Source: QFNR01 sp043842855
Lineage (GTDB): Bacteria > Pseudomonadota > Gammaproteobacteria > Burkholderiales > Neisseriaceae
Assembly: GCA_043842855.1 (NCBI GenBank)
Contig: JBBPJF010000001.1
Location: 186,001 to 250,000, forward strand
Reading direction: 5' to 3'
DNA length: 64,000 nt
Positions 52,515 through 61,289 of this stretch are shown here, one piece after another. Each line of letters opens with the position of its first letter. Position 1 is the first letter of the stretch. The position numbers and the translations under genes are program-made. The notes beneath the pieces were generated by a model. It was not told the origin of the DNA, made no database searches, and saw nothing but the letters and a program-made list of their open reading frames with translations.

Positions 52515-54494
52515 GTGGAACGACCCATTATCAAGCTAAATCAAGTATATAAAGCCTTTCAGCAAGGCAGTGAGCAAGTTACTATTCTCAAGAACCTCAG
52601 CCTTGAAATTGAGGCAAATGACTTTGTAGCCATTGTTGGTCAGTCTGGTTCTGGTAAATCTACTTTAATGAATATTCTCGGCTGTCTAGATAGACCAACG
52701 CAGGGACGGTATGAGGTTTACGGAACCGAAATTAGTCAATTGGAGCCGGATGCATTAAGTGACTTACGCTGTAAACACTTCGGTTTCATCTTCCAACGCT
52801 ATCAGTTAATCGGTGGTTTAACTGCACTAGAAAATGTTGAAATACCTGCAATTTATTTAGGCATGCCCTTCTCTAAACGCAGACAACGGGCCACACAATT
52901 ACTAGCCCAGCTTGGACTAGCCGAGCGACTCAAACATACTCCAGGCAAATTATCTGGAGGTCAACAGCAGCGTGTTAGTATTGCCCGTGCTCTAATAAAC
53001 GGTGGCGAGGTTATCTTTGCGGATGAACCGACGGGTGCTCTAGATAGCCAAAGTGGTCAAGAAGTGTTGCAAATTTTAAAAGATCTCAATCAACAGGGTC
53101 ATACCATTATTATGGTTACCCATGATCCCAATCTGGCTAAAGAAGCTAAACGTATCATAGAGATGAGAGATGGAAAGATCTTGTCAGATACGCGCCTAAC
53201 ACCTATTAGAAGAGGGGAAAATCTACAGTCCTCTCTACCAACAGGGAAAAAACTTGAATTCTTTTCTTTGCTAAGCGGATGGAAAGAAAATTATAAGATG
53301 GCTATTCGGTCCATCCTACATAATAAACTACGCTCTATTCTTACAATGTTAGGTATTATTTTTGGGATTGCTTCAGTAGTAGCAATGGTTTCCATAGGTG
53401 AAGGGACCGTTGATAAGGTACTTGATAAAATGGGAGCAGATGCAGCTAGGACCATGGTACTTTATCCCGGGAAAACCGTACAGGAAACCTCTGAACATGT
53501 TCCTTCTACACCTTTTACCGAAACTGACCTTCAATACCTCAAAAGCTTGCCATATTTGAAAAATGTGTTACCCAATCTCGTTACTTCAGGTTCGCTAAAA
53601 CGTGATAACCATATCCTTCGGGATGCTGCGGTATGGGGCTGTGACGTCAATTGCATTGCGGCTAAGGACTTAAAGCTGTTAAGAGGAACTTCTTTTACTC
53701 AAGTTTCAGTCGACAATGCTAAACAAGTTGCCCTAATAGATACCAATGCAGAAAAGGAACTCTTCCCCAATGAGAATCCCCTTAGGAAGATATTTATAGT
53801 TGAGGGAGTCCCCCTTGAGGTTATTGGTGTAATAGAAAATAAATCGGTACAAGGAGGTTTTCAAAAGGTGAGGTCTCAAATCTTTATCCCTTACTCTACT
53901 GCTTCTATCCGTTTTGCTGGTGCCAAACTAGCCTATCCAGCGCTTTCTATGACCGTCAAAAAAGGCTTTTCCCTTGCGAATGTGAAGGAAAAAATTGAAC
54001 AATACTTCTATATTAAGCATGGTAGGAATAAGGATTTTGAAATCTTTTCCTATGATGATCTTATCAAAAAATTTAAAGTAGTCGCTCGAGGCCTAGAACT
54101 ATTTATTTTATTGGTAGCCTTCATCGCTCTTCTAGTAGGTGGGATTGGCGTCATGAATATTATGCTTGTCTCAGTAACGGAACGTATGCCAGAAATTGGT
54201 ATACGTATTGCTGTTGGGGCAAAGCAAAAAGCCATCAGACAACAATTCCTAATTGAGTCCATTATCCTATGTTTAATCGGAGGTGCAATAGGAGTAGTAC
54301 TAGCCTTTTTAGCTGGTTTTCCTGTGAAACTGCTACTTGCTAAAAATCCAGATACATTGATTCGTTTCAATTTTTCCTTTTTGTCATTATTAGTAGCCGT
54401 CTTTTTTTCCACTATTATCGGTATTACTTTTGGCTATCTGCCTGCTAAAAATGCCTCTCAACTCGATCCAGTGGAAGCTTTGTCTCGGGAATAG
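52515..54494 (+). CDS. macB: MacB-type ABC transporter, ATPase fused to permease, 659 aa
   Basis: ATP-driven mechanotransmission exporter working with MacA and TolC. The N-terminal ATPase has Walker A GQSGSGKST, LSGGQQQRVSIARAL and FADEPTGALD. One membrane span near residue 285 (LTMLGIIFGIASVVAMVSIGEG), a large periplasmic domain, and three C-terminal spans with MNIMLVSVTERMPEIGIR follow. Length fits E. coli MacB (648 aa). I prefer GTG 52515 with GGGG/GGTGGAT upstream; the frame is open from GTG 52473. macA and macB form one operon. No synthetic genes that might name the cargo are near. Confidence 0.93.
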   Translation: MERPIIKLNQVYKAFQQGSEQVTILKNLSLEIEANDFVAIVGQSGSGKSTLMNILGCLDRPTQGRYEVYGTEISQLEPDALSDLRCKHFGFIFQRYQLIGGLTALENVEIPAIYLGMPFSKRRQRATQLLAQLGLAERLKHTPGKLSGGQQQRVSIARALINGGEVIFADEPTGALDSQSGQEVLQILKDLNQQGHTIIMVTHDPNLAKEAKRIIEMRDGKILSDTRLTPIRRGENLQSSLPTGKKLEFFSLLSGWKENYKMAIRSILHNKLRSILTMLGIIFGIASVVAMVSIGEGTVDKVLDKMGADAARTMVLYPGKTVQETSEHVPSTPFTETDLQYLKSLPYLKNVLPNLVTSGSLKRDNHILRDAAVWGCDVNCIAAKDLKLLRGTSFTQVSVDNAKQVALIDTNAEKELFPNENPLRKIFIVEGVPLEVIGVIENKSVQGGFQKVRSQIFIPYSTASIRFAGAKLAYPALSMTVKKGFSLANVKEKIEQYFYIKHGRNKDFEIFSYDDLIKKFKVVARGLELFILLVAFIALLVGGIGVMNIMLVSVTERMPEIGIRIAVGAKQKAIRQQFLIESIILCLIGGAIGVVLAFLAGFPVKLLLAKNPDTLIRFNFSFLSLLVAVFFSTIIGITFGYLPAKNASQLDPVEALSRE

Positions 54495-54837
54495 GGATAC
54501 CCTCCGCTTATTCAGTTTTTTGATGTCATCGCTCTAGTTGCTAACTAGTAATTAACAAATTCTCCGCTTATCTCTATGCTCAAAGCTTTACTTAAAGGCG
54601 ATGAAAACCTGTTCTACCCAGAAGAAATTTGTACAAAACCAAAACCTTAGCTTTTTTCAAACTTTAAAGTACAGAACCCAGTCTATGGAACCGTGACTAT
54701 CAGAGCTTCAGCTCAAACCATGTCTCTCATTGCAAGAAACTACCGGGTTTTCTCTACTAGGGCTGGATCTGCTCTCTCTGAACTAAGCACTAACTAAAAT
54801 TAAAAGTTTTTTTAGTGCTCTTAAATTAATAAAAAAG
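54495..54837. other. Gene-poor convergent stretch between macB and recX
   Basis: No gene. An inverted repeat AGCACTAA (54786-54793) and TTAGTGCT (54812-54819), separated by 18 nt, may be a convergent hairpin; the T tract lies in its loop rather than after the stem, so it is not a standard terminator. Confidence 0.45.
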
Positions 54838-55299
54838 TTACTCCTGTAAGTCTTTTAAATACTGAGATACGGCAAAATAGGCAATTTCAGAGGAAAATCC
54901 TCTGCTTTGCAGAAAACGGACTGCTCCTTGTTTTTTTTGCACTAATTCTTTGATTCTATATTTTTTAGCCAAGACATTTAGGGCAATTTCTTTTTGTTCT
55001 TCTATACTTGGTAAAAAATCCTTATAGCAAGAAGCATCAATACCCTTACCTTGCAATTCTTGAATCAGTCTTAAATTTCCATACCTCTTTTGTTTACTCA
55101 AAATAATATTTTGAATGCATCGGGTATCTGATTGCCAGCCTTTCGCTTTAAATTCAGCTAGTAGTACTTCAATTTGGCTTGGTTCGCCTCCCATCTGTGC
55201 TAATTTTTGCCGAAGCTCCGCAGCACTGTACTCGCGCCGGGCCAGCAAGCTAAATAAATACTGTTTTAACTTTCTATCGTTCTGTTTCAAATGCTCCAT
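54838..55299 (-). CDS. recX: Regulatory protein RecX, 153 aa
   Basis: Inhibitor or modulator of RecA filaments. Seen are the helical repeats of the family: YLFSLLARREYSAAELRQKL, AEFKAKGWQSDTRC and GNLRLIQELQGKGID, each shown here within the limit. Length is typical (about 150 aa). Its start lies inside gph (26-bp overlap), so it is coupled to gph instead of recA, its usual neighbour. Nothing else follows it on this strand before macB. Confidence 0.88.
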   Translation of the reverse strand: MEHLKQNDRKLKQYLFSLLARREYSAAELRQKLAQMGGEPSQIEVLLAEFKAKGWQSDTRCIQNIILSKQKRYGNLRLIQELQGKGIDASCYKDFLPSIEEQKEIALNVLAKKYRIKELVQKKQGAVRFLQSRGFSSEIAYFAVSQYLKDLQE

Positions 55300-55966
55300 A
55301 AAGCTCTTCTAAATGCTGTATTAGCAATAAGTGTGGTATTTTTTGCTGTTGAAGCTTATTTTTTAACTCTAGTTCATACCCATAAGTGACCCCAATGAAC
55401 CCTGCACCAGCGTTTTGTGCAGCCTTAGCATCATTTAATGAATCTCCTACTATAACCAACCTTTCCACAGGTATTTTAAAGACTTCAGCTATATGATTTA
55501 AGGGCAAAGCAGAAGGCTTTTTAGCTCCGAGCGTATCTCCCCCTACTAACAAACTAACAAAATTCGACATACCCAATTGTTTCAAAATTTTATTGGCAAA
55601 CACTTCATTCTTGTTGGTGACAACGGCTACAGGATAGCCCAATTTTTTCAAGTAATGCAGTACCTCAAGTGCCTCAGGATAAGGCCGCGTGTGATCTGTT
55701 AAATGAGCTGCGTAATACGTTAGATAGTACTTAAAGCCTTTCTCCCACAATTCACTTTCCGCTAATTTATCTCTGGAAGCTGTTAGTGCTCGATGCACAA
55801 GAGTAGCTAGACCATCACCAACAAAAGATTTGAGCAAATCCACGGGTAAAGGGGGTAAATTGAGAAAACTTCTCATCGAATTAGCTGAAAGAGCCAAGTC
55901 TGTCAAGGAATCTACTAAAGTCCCATCTAAATCAAAACTAACAACTTGAACCTCATTTAATTGCAT
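55274..55966 (-). CDS. gph: Phosphoglycolate phosphatase, 230 aa
   Basis: HAD-type phosphatase that removes 2-phosphoglycolate formed in DNA repair. Seen: motif I VSFDLDGTLVDSLTDLA, motif II AVVTNK, a Lys in GAKKPSALPL, and motif III VIVGDSLNDAKAAQNAG. The cap domain is in between. Length matches family (about 225-250 aa). It overlaps rpe by 10 bp and recX by 26 bp. The rpe-gph order is common in gammaproteobacteria, where trp genes or others follow. Confidence 0.92.
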   Translation of the reverse strand: MQLNEVQVVSFDLDGTLVDSLTDLALSANSMRSFLNLPPLPVDLLKSFVGDGLATLVHRALTASRDKLAESELWEKGFKYYLTYYAAHLTDHTRPYPEALEVLHYLKKLGYPVAVVTNKNEVFANKILKQLGMSNFVSLLVGGDTLGAKKPSALPLNHIAEVFKIPVERLVIVGDSLNDAKAAQNAGAGFIGVTYGYELELKNKLQQQKIPHLLLIQHLEELYGAFETER

Positions 55967-56649
55967 TGCTTCAGTACCTTCTCTAGAGGGTCTCTCAAGG
56001 CTCTGATAGCTTTCTTCCTATCAATTGCTTTAAAAATAGCAGAACCCGCTACAAAAATTTCTGCACCAGATTCCGCAATCATCTGGATATTAGAGGCCTT
56101 GATCCCTCCATCTACTTGTATAGCTATATGCCTGGTAGAAATTTTCTCATATTCCTCGCACAACTTCCTTAATTGCCTTATCTTTTGTAATGTAACAGGA
56201 ATAAAGTCTTGTCCGGCAAACCCTGGATTCACTGACATCACTAGAAGATAGTCTAGCTTATCCAACAAAACTTCTGAAAGGATGGTAATAGGAGTAGCGG
56301 GATTAAGCGCTAAGCCTGCTTGTTGCCCCCCTTCTTTGATAAGGCTTATGCTACGATGCACATGACGGCTTGCTTCGGGATGAAAACTGATACAATCCGC
56401 ACCAGCTTCTTGAAATGCGTTAATTAAGGGGTCAACAGGTTCGACCATCAGATGAACATCAATCGGGGTACTCTTTGCATAGGGTTTAATGGCTTCACAT
56501 ACCAAAGGGCCCACTGTAAGATTAGGAACATAGTGATTATCCATGACATCAAAATGAATCCAATCCGCACCCGCCTTCACCACTTCTTGCACCTCTTGCC
56601 CTAGCCTCGCGAAATCAGCGGACAAAAGACTGGGAGCGATTTTATACAT
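55957..56649 (-). CDS. rpe: Ribulose-phosphate 3-epimerase, 230 aa
   Basis: Interconverts ribulose-5-phosphate and xylulose-5-phosphate in the pentose phosphate pathway. A TIM barrel with IAPSLLSADFARLGQE at the start, WIHFDVMDNHYVPNLTVGP, IDVHLMVEPVDPLI, MSVNPGFAGQDFIP and VDGGIKASNI. Length matches E. coli Rpe (225 aa). A TATAAT box lies about 50 bp before the start, and GGTGGAG serves as ribosome site. First gene of the rpe-gph-recX operon. Confidence 0.96.
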   Translation of the reverse strand: MYKIAPSLLSADFARLGQEVQEVVKAGADWIHFDVMDNHYVPNLTVGPLVCEAIKPYAKSTPIDVHLMVEPVDPLINAFQEAGADCISFHPEASRHVHRSISLIKEGGQQAGLALNPATPITILSEVLLDKLDYLLVMSVNPGFAGQDFIPVTLQKIRQLRKLCEEYEKISTRHIAIQVDGGIKASNIQMIAESGAEIFVAGSAIFKAIDRKKAIRALRDPLEKVLKQCN

Positions 56650-56830
56650 ATAGCTCTACTCCACCTATGAATCTCTAATCTTTCCGATTATAACCTAGCT
56701 TGTAGCCACCTGAAATAAGAGAACAATGGAAACTCAAGGAGTACTATCTAACAAATTTTGAAAAAAAACTTACCTGAGTCGTCTAGTTTAGTGTATTTTA
56801 TACCGTCAACATCAATGGGGAAGCGTAACC

Positions 56831-58177
56831 ATGAAGTTTTTCTTGAGTCAGCTAGAAGCACAACTTTGGGGACCCTGGACATTGGTACTCCTACTAGGTA
56901 CAGGTTGTTTTTTAACAGTCAGACTAAATTTTTTACAGTTTAGTCAACTACCCTATGCTCTGAAACTTGTTTTCAGGCCCAGTTCTTCAAAAAGTGAACA
57001 GGCACCAGGTGATATTTCTAACTTCGCCGCACTTATGACCGCTCTGTCAGCCTCGATAGGAACTGGCAGCATTGTTGGAGTGGCTACAGCTGTCGTTTTA
57101 GGCGGCCCAGGCTCTATTTTCTGGATGTGGATCACTGCCTTGCTAGGAATGGCAACTAAATACGCAGAAGCAGTTTTAGCCGTCAAGTACCGTGTAGTTG
57201 ATTCTCAAGGGCACGTCTGTGGAGGGCCCATGTATTATATCCAAAACGGCTTAGGCAAAAAGTGGCTTGCGGTCTTGTTTGCTATTTTTACTGTTATCGC
57301 TTCTTTTGGTATTGGTAGTACAGTTCAAGCTAATTCTATTGCTTTAGCACTGGAACAAAGTTTTCACATCAACGCTACCTTAACTGGTATCCTGCTAACT
57401 ATACTGACGGCTGTGATAGTTTTAGGCGGCATCCACTCTATTGCTAAAGTTACCACTGTACTCATCCCTTTTATGGTGATAGTTTATTTCATTGGCGGTC
57501 TGATAATAGTTCTAACCCACATAACCTTTGTTTGGCCCGCTATAAAGCTTATCTTTACTGATGCTTTTACAGGAGCTGCTTTTGCTGGGGGAATGATAGG
57601 AAAAGTTATTCAAAGTGGCGTTTCAAGAGGCCTATTTTCTAATGAGGCGGGACTGGGTTCTTCTCCTATTGTTGCTGCTGCTGCAAAAACAGACCATTCC
57701 GTTAGACAAGCATTGATTGCTATGACTGGTACTTTCTTCACTACATTGGTGATGTGTACCATCACCGGTTTTGTTTTAGTGTTAGGTCTGGTTAGTCATA
57801 ACTTTCCCATGAATTTAAATGGAGCGGCCCTAACCAATGCAGTATTTCAAAACTTTTTACCCTTTGCGGGTGCAGAACTGGCGACACTAGCGCTGATATT
57901 GGCCGCCTATTCTACTATCATTGGTTGGTTCTACTACGGCGAGAAAACTATCCATTATCTAGTAGGCAACCGAGGAGTAAAACTTTATGCGGTACTTTAT
58001 ACCGTAAGTGTGATGTTAGGCTCAGTACTAACACTAGAGACTGTGTGGAGCCTTGCTAATATTTTCAATGTATTAATGGCTATTCCCAACTTACTGGCAT
58101 TACTAATATTATCAGGGCAGGTACGAGCTGAAACCCAGGATTTTTATCGTAAAAAATTGAGGGGAGAACTGCTTTGA
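56831..58177 (+). CDS. Sodium:alanine symporter family protein, 448 aa
   Basis: Imports small neutral amino acids (alanine, glycine or glutamine) with sodium. About ten hydrophobic spans are visible. Signatures of the AGCS family include ALSASIGTGSIVGVATAV, GGPGSIFWMWITALLGMATKYAE, read in pieces, CGGPMYYIQNGLG and SRGLFSNEAGLGSSPI. Length matches AgcS/YaaJ proteins (about 450-480 aa). GGGGAAG lies 8 nt before ATG. The stop codon forms part of a hairpin shared with the convergent dinB end. Substrate preference is not clear. Confidence 0.93.
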   Translation: MKFFLSQLEAQLWGPWTLVLLLGTGCFLTVRLNFLQFSQLPYALKLVFRPSSSKSEQAPGDISNFAALMTALSASIGTGSIVGVATAVVLGGPGSIFWMWITALLGMATKYAEAVLAVKYRVVDSQGHVCGGPMYYIQNGLGKKWLAVLFAIFTVIASFGIGSTVQANSIALALEQSFHINATLTGILLTILTAVIVLGGIHSIAKVTTVLIPFMVIVYFIGGLIIVLTHITFVWPAIKLIFTDAFTGAAFAGGMIGKVIQSGVSRGLFSNEAGLGSSPIVAAAAKTDHSVRQALIAMTGTFFTTLVMCTITGFVLVLGLVSHNFPMNLNGAALTNAVFQNFLPFAGAELATLALILAAYSTIIGWFYYGEKTIHYLVGNRGVKLYAVLYTVSVMLGSVLTLETVWSLANIFNVLMAIPNLLALLILSGQVRAETQDFYRKKLRGELL

Positions 58178-58198
58178 TCCGTATGATCAAAGCTAGTT
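58171..58198. terminator. Hairpin spanning the convergent agcS-type and dinB stop codons
   Basis: GCTTTGATC (58171-58179) and GATCAAAGC (58185-58193) form a perfect 9-bp stem with a 5-nt loop. It is lengthened by AACT (58167-58170) and AGTT (58195-58198) around a bulged T. Both stop codons (58175-58177 plus, 58193-58195 minus) lie in it. No T run follows on either side, so it may be a convergent barrier or a weak terminator. Confidence 0.5.
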
Positions 58199-59257
58199 CC
58201 ACAGCTTTAATTGGTTTACCGAAGAGGATGGGAGTTTAACTTGAATGCCCAACAGACGGATGCTGTTGGGCTTGTGGTAGTGCCACAATTCTTCCAGCAA
58301 ACTCTGGAAAAACCGTAGATCTAAATAAGGCTGAAGCCTTTCGATACGAAGGAGCTTAAAGTTACTTTGCTTAATTTTGACGCTTAACCGGCGTGATATC
58401 AGAAATTTTTCTTTCTGAAAATCATCTGGGATTCTAGACAATAAGCGCTGATAGAGTAACTTCAGTTGGAACTGAGCCTCCTCTAAGCGAGAGATATCCT
58501 TAATAAAAGTAGTTTCTGTTCCAACTGATTTCTTAGGACGGTTTACTTGAACTTTTCTGGTATCAACCCCATGACTATAGTTCCAGATCTGTTGGCCATG
58601 CTTACCAAATAGATGAAACAACTGATTCAGATCAAAATTCCTTATGTCTCTACAGGTAAATAGTTTTAGCTGAGCAAGTTTATGAGCGGTTACCTTTCCT
58701 ACCCCCGGTAACTTTGCTAACGGTAATTCCAGGAGGAAAGGTTCTACCAGGGTGGGAGGTATTACAAACTGGTGGTCAGGTTTATTAATACCAGAAGCAA
58801 TTTTAGCCAAAAATTTTAGTGGTGCTACGCCTGCTGAAGCTGTTAACCCTAAACGAACCTTCACTTTTTGGCGAATTTCCTGGGCTATTAAAGTAGCAGA
58901 ACCTTGCAAGCACTGTGCGTCTCCTACTTCTAAGTAGGCCTCATCCAAAGAGATAGGTTCCACTAGATCGGTATATTCATGAAAAATTTCCTGTAATTGA
59001 TTTGAAACCTCTCTATAATAAGCCATCCTAGGTGGTAAGATCACCAGTTCAGGGCATAGACGCAAGGCAGTAGCGCTAGGCATTGCACTATGTAAGCCAT
59101 ATTGGCGTGCCTTATAATTACAGGTAGCCAATACGCCTCGTTTTTGTGCGCCTCCACCTACTGCCACTGCCCGATGTTGTAGTTCAGGCCGGTCACGCAT
59201 CTCGACCGCGGCATAAAAACAGTCCATATCTATATGGATGATTTTATTCGAACCCAG
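58193..59257 (-). CDS. dinB: DNA polymerase IV, probable CTG start, 354 aa
   Basis: Y-family translesion polymerase. Seen: IIHIDMDCFYAAVEMRD at the start, QRAVAVGG-like VAVGGGAQKRGVLATCNYKAR in parts, SLDEAYLEVGD with the catalytic Asp-Glu, the helix-hairpin-helix LPGVGKVTAHKL and the little-finger domain at the end. The ATG at 59227 would cut off the beta strand with the first catalytic Asp (HID). Upstream, the frame stays open for ten codons to CTG 59257, preceded 7 nt by AAGGA and then an in-frame TAG. From CTG the N terminus aligns fully with E. coli DinB. No ATG, GTG or TTG is available, so CTG is the best start. The polymerase-type domains are otherwise complete. Confidence 0.9.
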   Translation of the reverse strand: MGSNKIIHIDMDCFYAAVEMRDRPELQHRAVAVGGGAQKRGVLATCNYKARQYGLHSAMPSATALRLCPELVILPPRMAYYREVSNQLQEIFHEYTDLVEPISLDEAYLEVGDAQCLQGSATLIAQEIRQKVKVRLGLTASAGVAPLKFLAKIASGINKPDHQFVIPPTLVEPFLLELPLAKLPGVGKVTAHKLAQLKLFTCRDIRNFDLNQLFHLFGKHGQQIWNYSHGVDTRKVQVNRPKKSVGTETTFIKDISRLEEAQFQLKLLYQRLLSRIPDDFQKEKFLISRRLSVKIKQSNFKLLRIERLQPYLDLRFFQSLLEELWHYHKPNSIRLLGIQVKLPSSSVNQLKLWN

Positions 59258-59508
59258 AACCTATTCCTTATTAAGAGTCTTAAATTACAAAAAAATAGCT
59301 TTGTAGAAAATTATTTCCAGTCCTTATGTTTACGGAAAATCAAGCGTATTTTAAATTTTTTATACTGATATATAAAGAAAAACTCTTGTTTTTCTACAGC
59401 TCTATATGTTTTGAAGCCAGCTTTAATTGGCCTATTTTTTCTTGCCAAACTTTGTTTTAAAGGCCTATGCTCTTTATCTAATAGCGCTTTGATAGAAGGT
59501 CAAATGAC

Positions 59509-61248
59509 CTATTGAGAGGGAATCTTCAAATAAATCTGACTAATTTGATTGACCTCATCTGTCTCTTTCACTGTAAGATAAAAACCCTGTCCTAGAGCTA
59601 TGCGATCTCCAGCAGTAGGAAGATTCTTTAATTTCCTTTTTAAATAAGTGCCCACTGTCCATTCTGAATATCCTATTTCTGGCTCAAAACCATACGCCTC
59701 TGCTAATTCGCGCATTAAGGCATCAGGGGCTACAGTAAACTCTCCATAGAACTTCAGATTCTCTTTGAGCTCTCGCTCAGTATTATTAAATAACCTAGCC
59801 AACCGGCCAGAAATACTGGCGGGCGCAACATACCAAAGAAAGTCTTTTTCCTGCACTCTTGTTTCTGGTTGAACTTCTACTACTTGATTATCTCGTAACA
59901 TAGTAAAGAAGCGGGCTCCCTCTTCTTCTAATCCCCCTAATGCAGTAAGCGGATTTTTGTTTATTACTCTTGATTTAGCCTTGACCTTGTAGCCAAATAA
60001 GTCCACAGCGCTTTTATCACCTACCCAAATAGTTTGTGTGCTCTCTGCTTCAAACTTAATAGGTAGTATAACTCCTAACCACCTAGCAACCAGTGGAATA
60101 CTAGTGCCTTGTACCAATAATGAAAGAACAACAATAGTAAAACCAATATCGAATAAAAAATAAGCATCTTTCATTCCCATCAGTACCGGTAAAATAGATA
60201 GTGCGACTGGAACAGCTCCTCTGAGTCCCACCCAGCTGATGAAATGCTTTTCATTACGAGTAAAGTCAAAAAAGCTCAAGCTAGTCCAAACTGCAAAAGG
60301 ACGAGCAATTAAGATCAAAAATAATGCGATACCCAAAGCTTCTCCAAGACAATCTAGTAACCGAGCTGGAGAAACTAATAGACCTAAGACCAAAAACATT
60401 GAGGCCTGGGCTAGCCAGGCTAGCCCATCTGTCACACTGAGAATATAGTGTACTTTGTGACGTTGTAAATTACCAAGTAGTACCCCTGAAATATAGATAG
60501 CTAAAAAGCCACTCCCCCCGACACTATTCGTAAGTGTAAACACGAGCAGGCCCCCTGATAAAATAAGCAGGGCATACAGACCTTGGGGTAGATTGATGCG
60601 AACAAGCAATGAGCCCAATAAAGCTCCTCCCAATAGGCCTAAGATTATTCCCAGTACCAGTTGCTGTAACAACATGTAAAGTATAGAAATTAGACCCATA
60701 GTTTCTGGCCTTAAAATTAGTTCAATAAAAATGCTTACTAATAAAATACCCATTGGATCGTTAGTACCTGATTCAATTTCTAGAGTAGCTTTGACTTTCT
60801 CTACCAATCTAACACCGCTATTTCGCAATAAACTGAATACTGAAGCTGCATCGGTTGAGCCTAATATAGCGGCTATTAGAAATCCCATTTTCCAACTAAA
60901 ATGGGTTGGGAATAGTAAAGTGGTGAATAGACCAAGGCTCAGCACAGTAGCTAAAACACCCCAGGTAGCTAGCATTACTGCTGGTCTAAATACTCGTTTG
61001 ACGCTGCTAAGCTTAGTATTTAAACCACCATCTAGCAGAATAATCGCTAAACACAGTTGACTAATAAATCCAGCAAGGTAAAAATTATCAAACTTAATCC
61101 GTCCAATACCATCCTCACCTGCCAGCATCCCAACAAATAAAAATATCAAGAGGAATGGTAAACCTACACGCGCAGAAAGAGTGGTAGCAATAATGCTAAA
61201 AAATAGTAAAGCTCCTGTAAGAAAGAGAAAACTATTAATAAACTCCAT
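59509..61248 (-). CDS. Potassium/proton antiporter, CvrA/NhaP2 type, 579 aa
   Basis: Monovalent cation/proton antiporter of the CPA1 family, which exports potassium or sodium for cell volume and pH control. About twelve hydrophobic spans with GSTDAASVFSLLR and ESGTNDPMGILL (ion-binding Asp residues) are followed by a C-terminal TrkA-C-like domain (VIGYKVKAKSRV-like segment, about residues 410-490) and a CorC/HlyC-type end (GDRIALGQGFYLTV). Length matches E. coli CvrA (578 aa). Together with TrkH it would set the potassium balance. It lies alone between dinB and pcs. Confidence 0.9.
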   Translation of the reverse strand: MEFINSFLFLTGALLFFSIIATTLSARVGLPFLLIFLFVGMLAGEDGIGRIKFDNFYLAGFISQLCLAIILLDGGLNTKLSSVKRVFRPAVMLATWGVLATVLSLGLFTTLLFPTHFSWKMGFLIAAILGSTDAASVFSLLRNSGVRLVEKVKATLEIESGTNDPMGILLVSIFIELILRPETMGLISILYMLLQQLVLGIILGLLGGALLGSLLVRINLPQGLYALLILSGGLLVFTLTNSVGGSGFLAIYISGVLLGNLQRHKVHYILSVTDGLAWLAQASMFLVLGLLVSPARLLDCLGEALGIALFLILIARPFAVWTSLSFFDFTRNEKHFISWVGLRGAVPVALSILPVLMGMKDAYFLFDIGFTIVVLSLLVQGTSIPLVARWLGVILPIKFEAESTQTIWVGDKSAVDLFGYKVKAKSRVINKNPLTALGGLEEEGARFFTMLRDNQVVEVQPETRVQEKDFLWYVAPASISGRLARLFNNTERELKENLKFYGEFTVAPDALMRELAEAYGFEPEIGYSEWTVGTYLKRKLKNLPTAGDRIALGQGFYLTVKETDEVNQISQIYLKIPSQ

Positions 61249-61289
61249 AAAAACAGTAGGAAAAAACTACGATCCTAGCTATGCGACCC

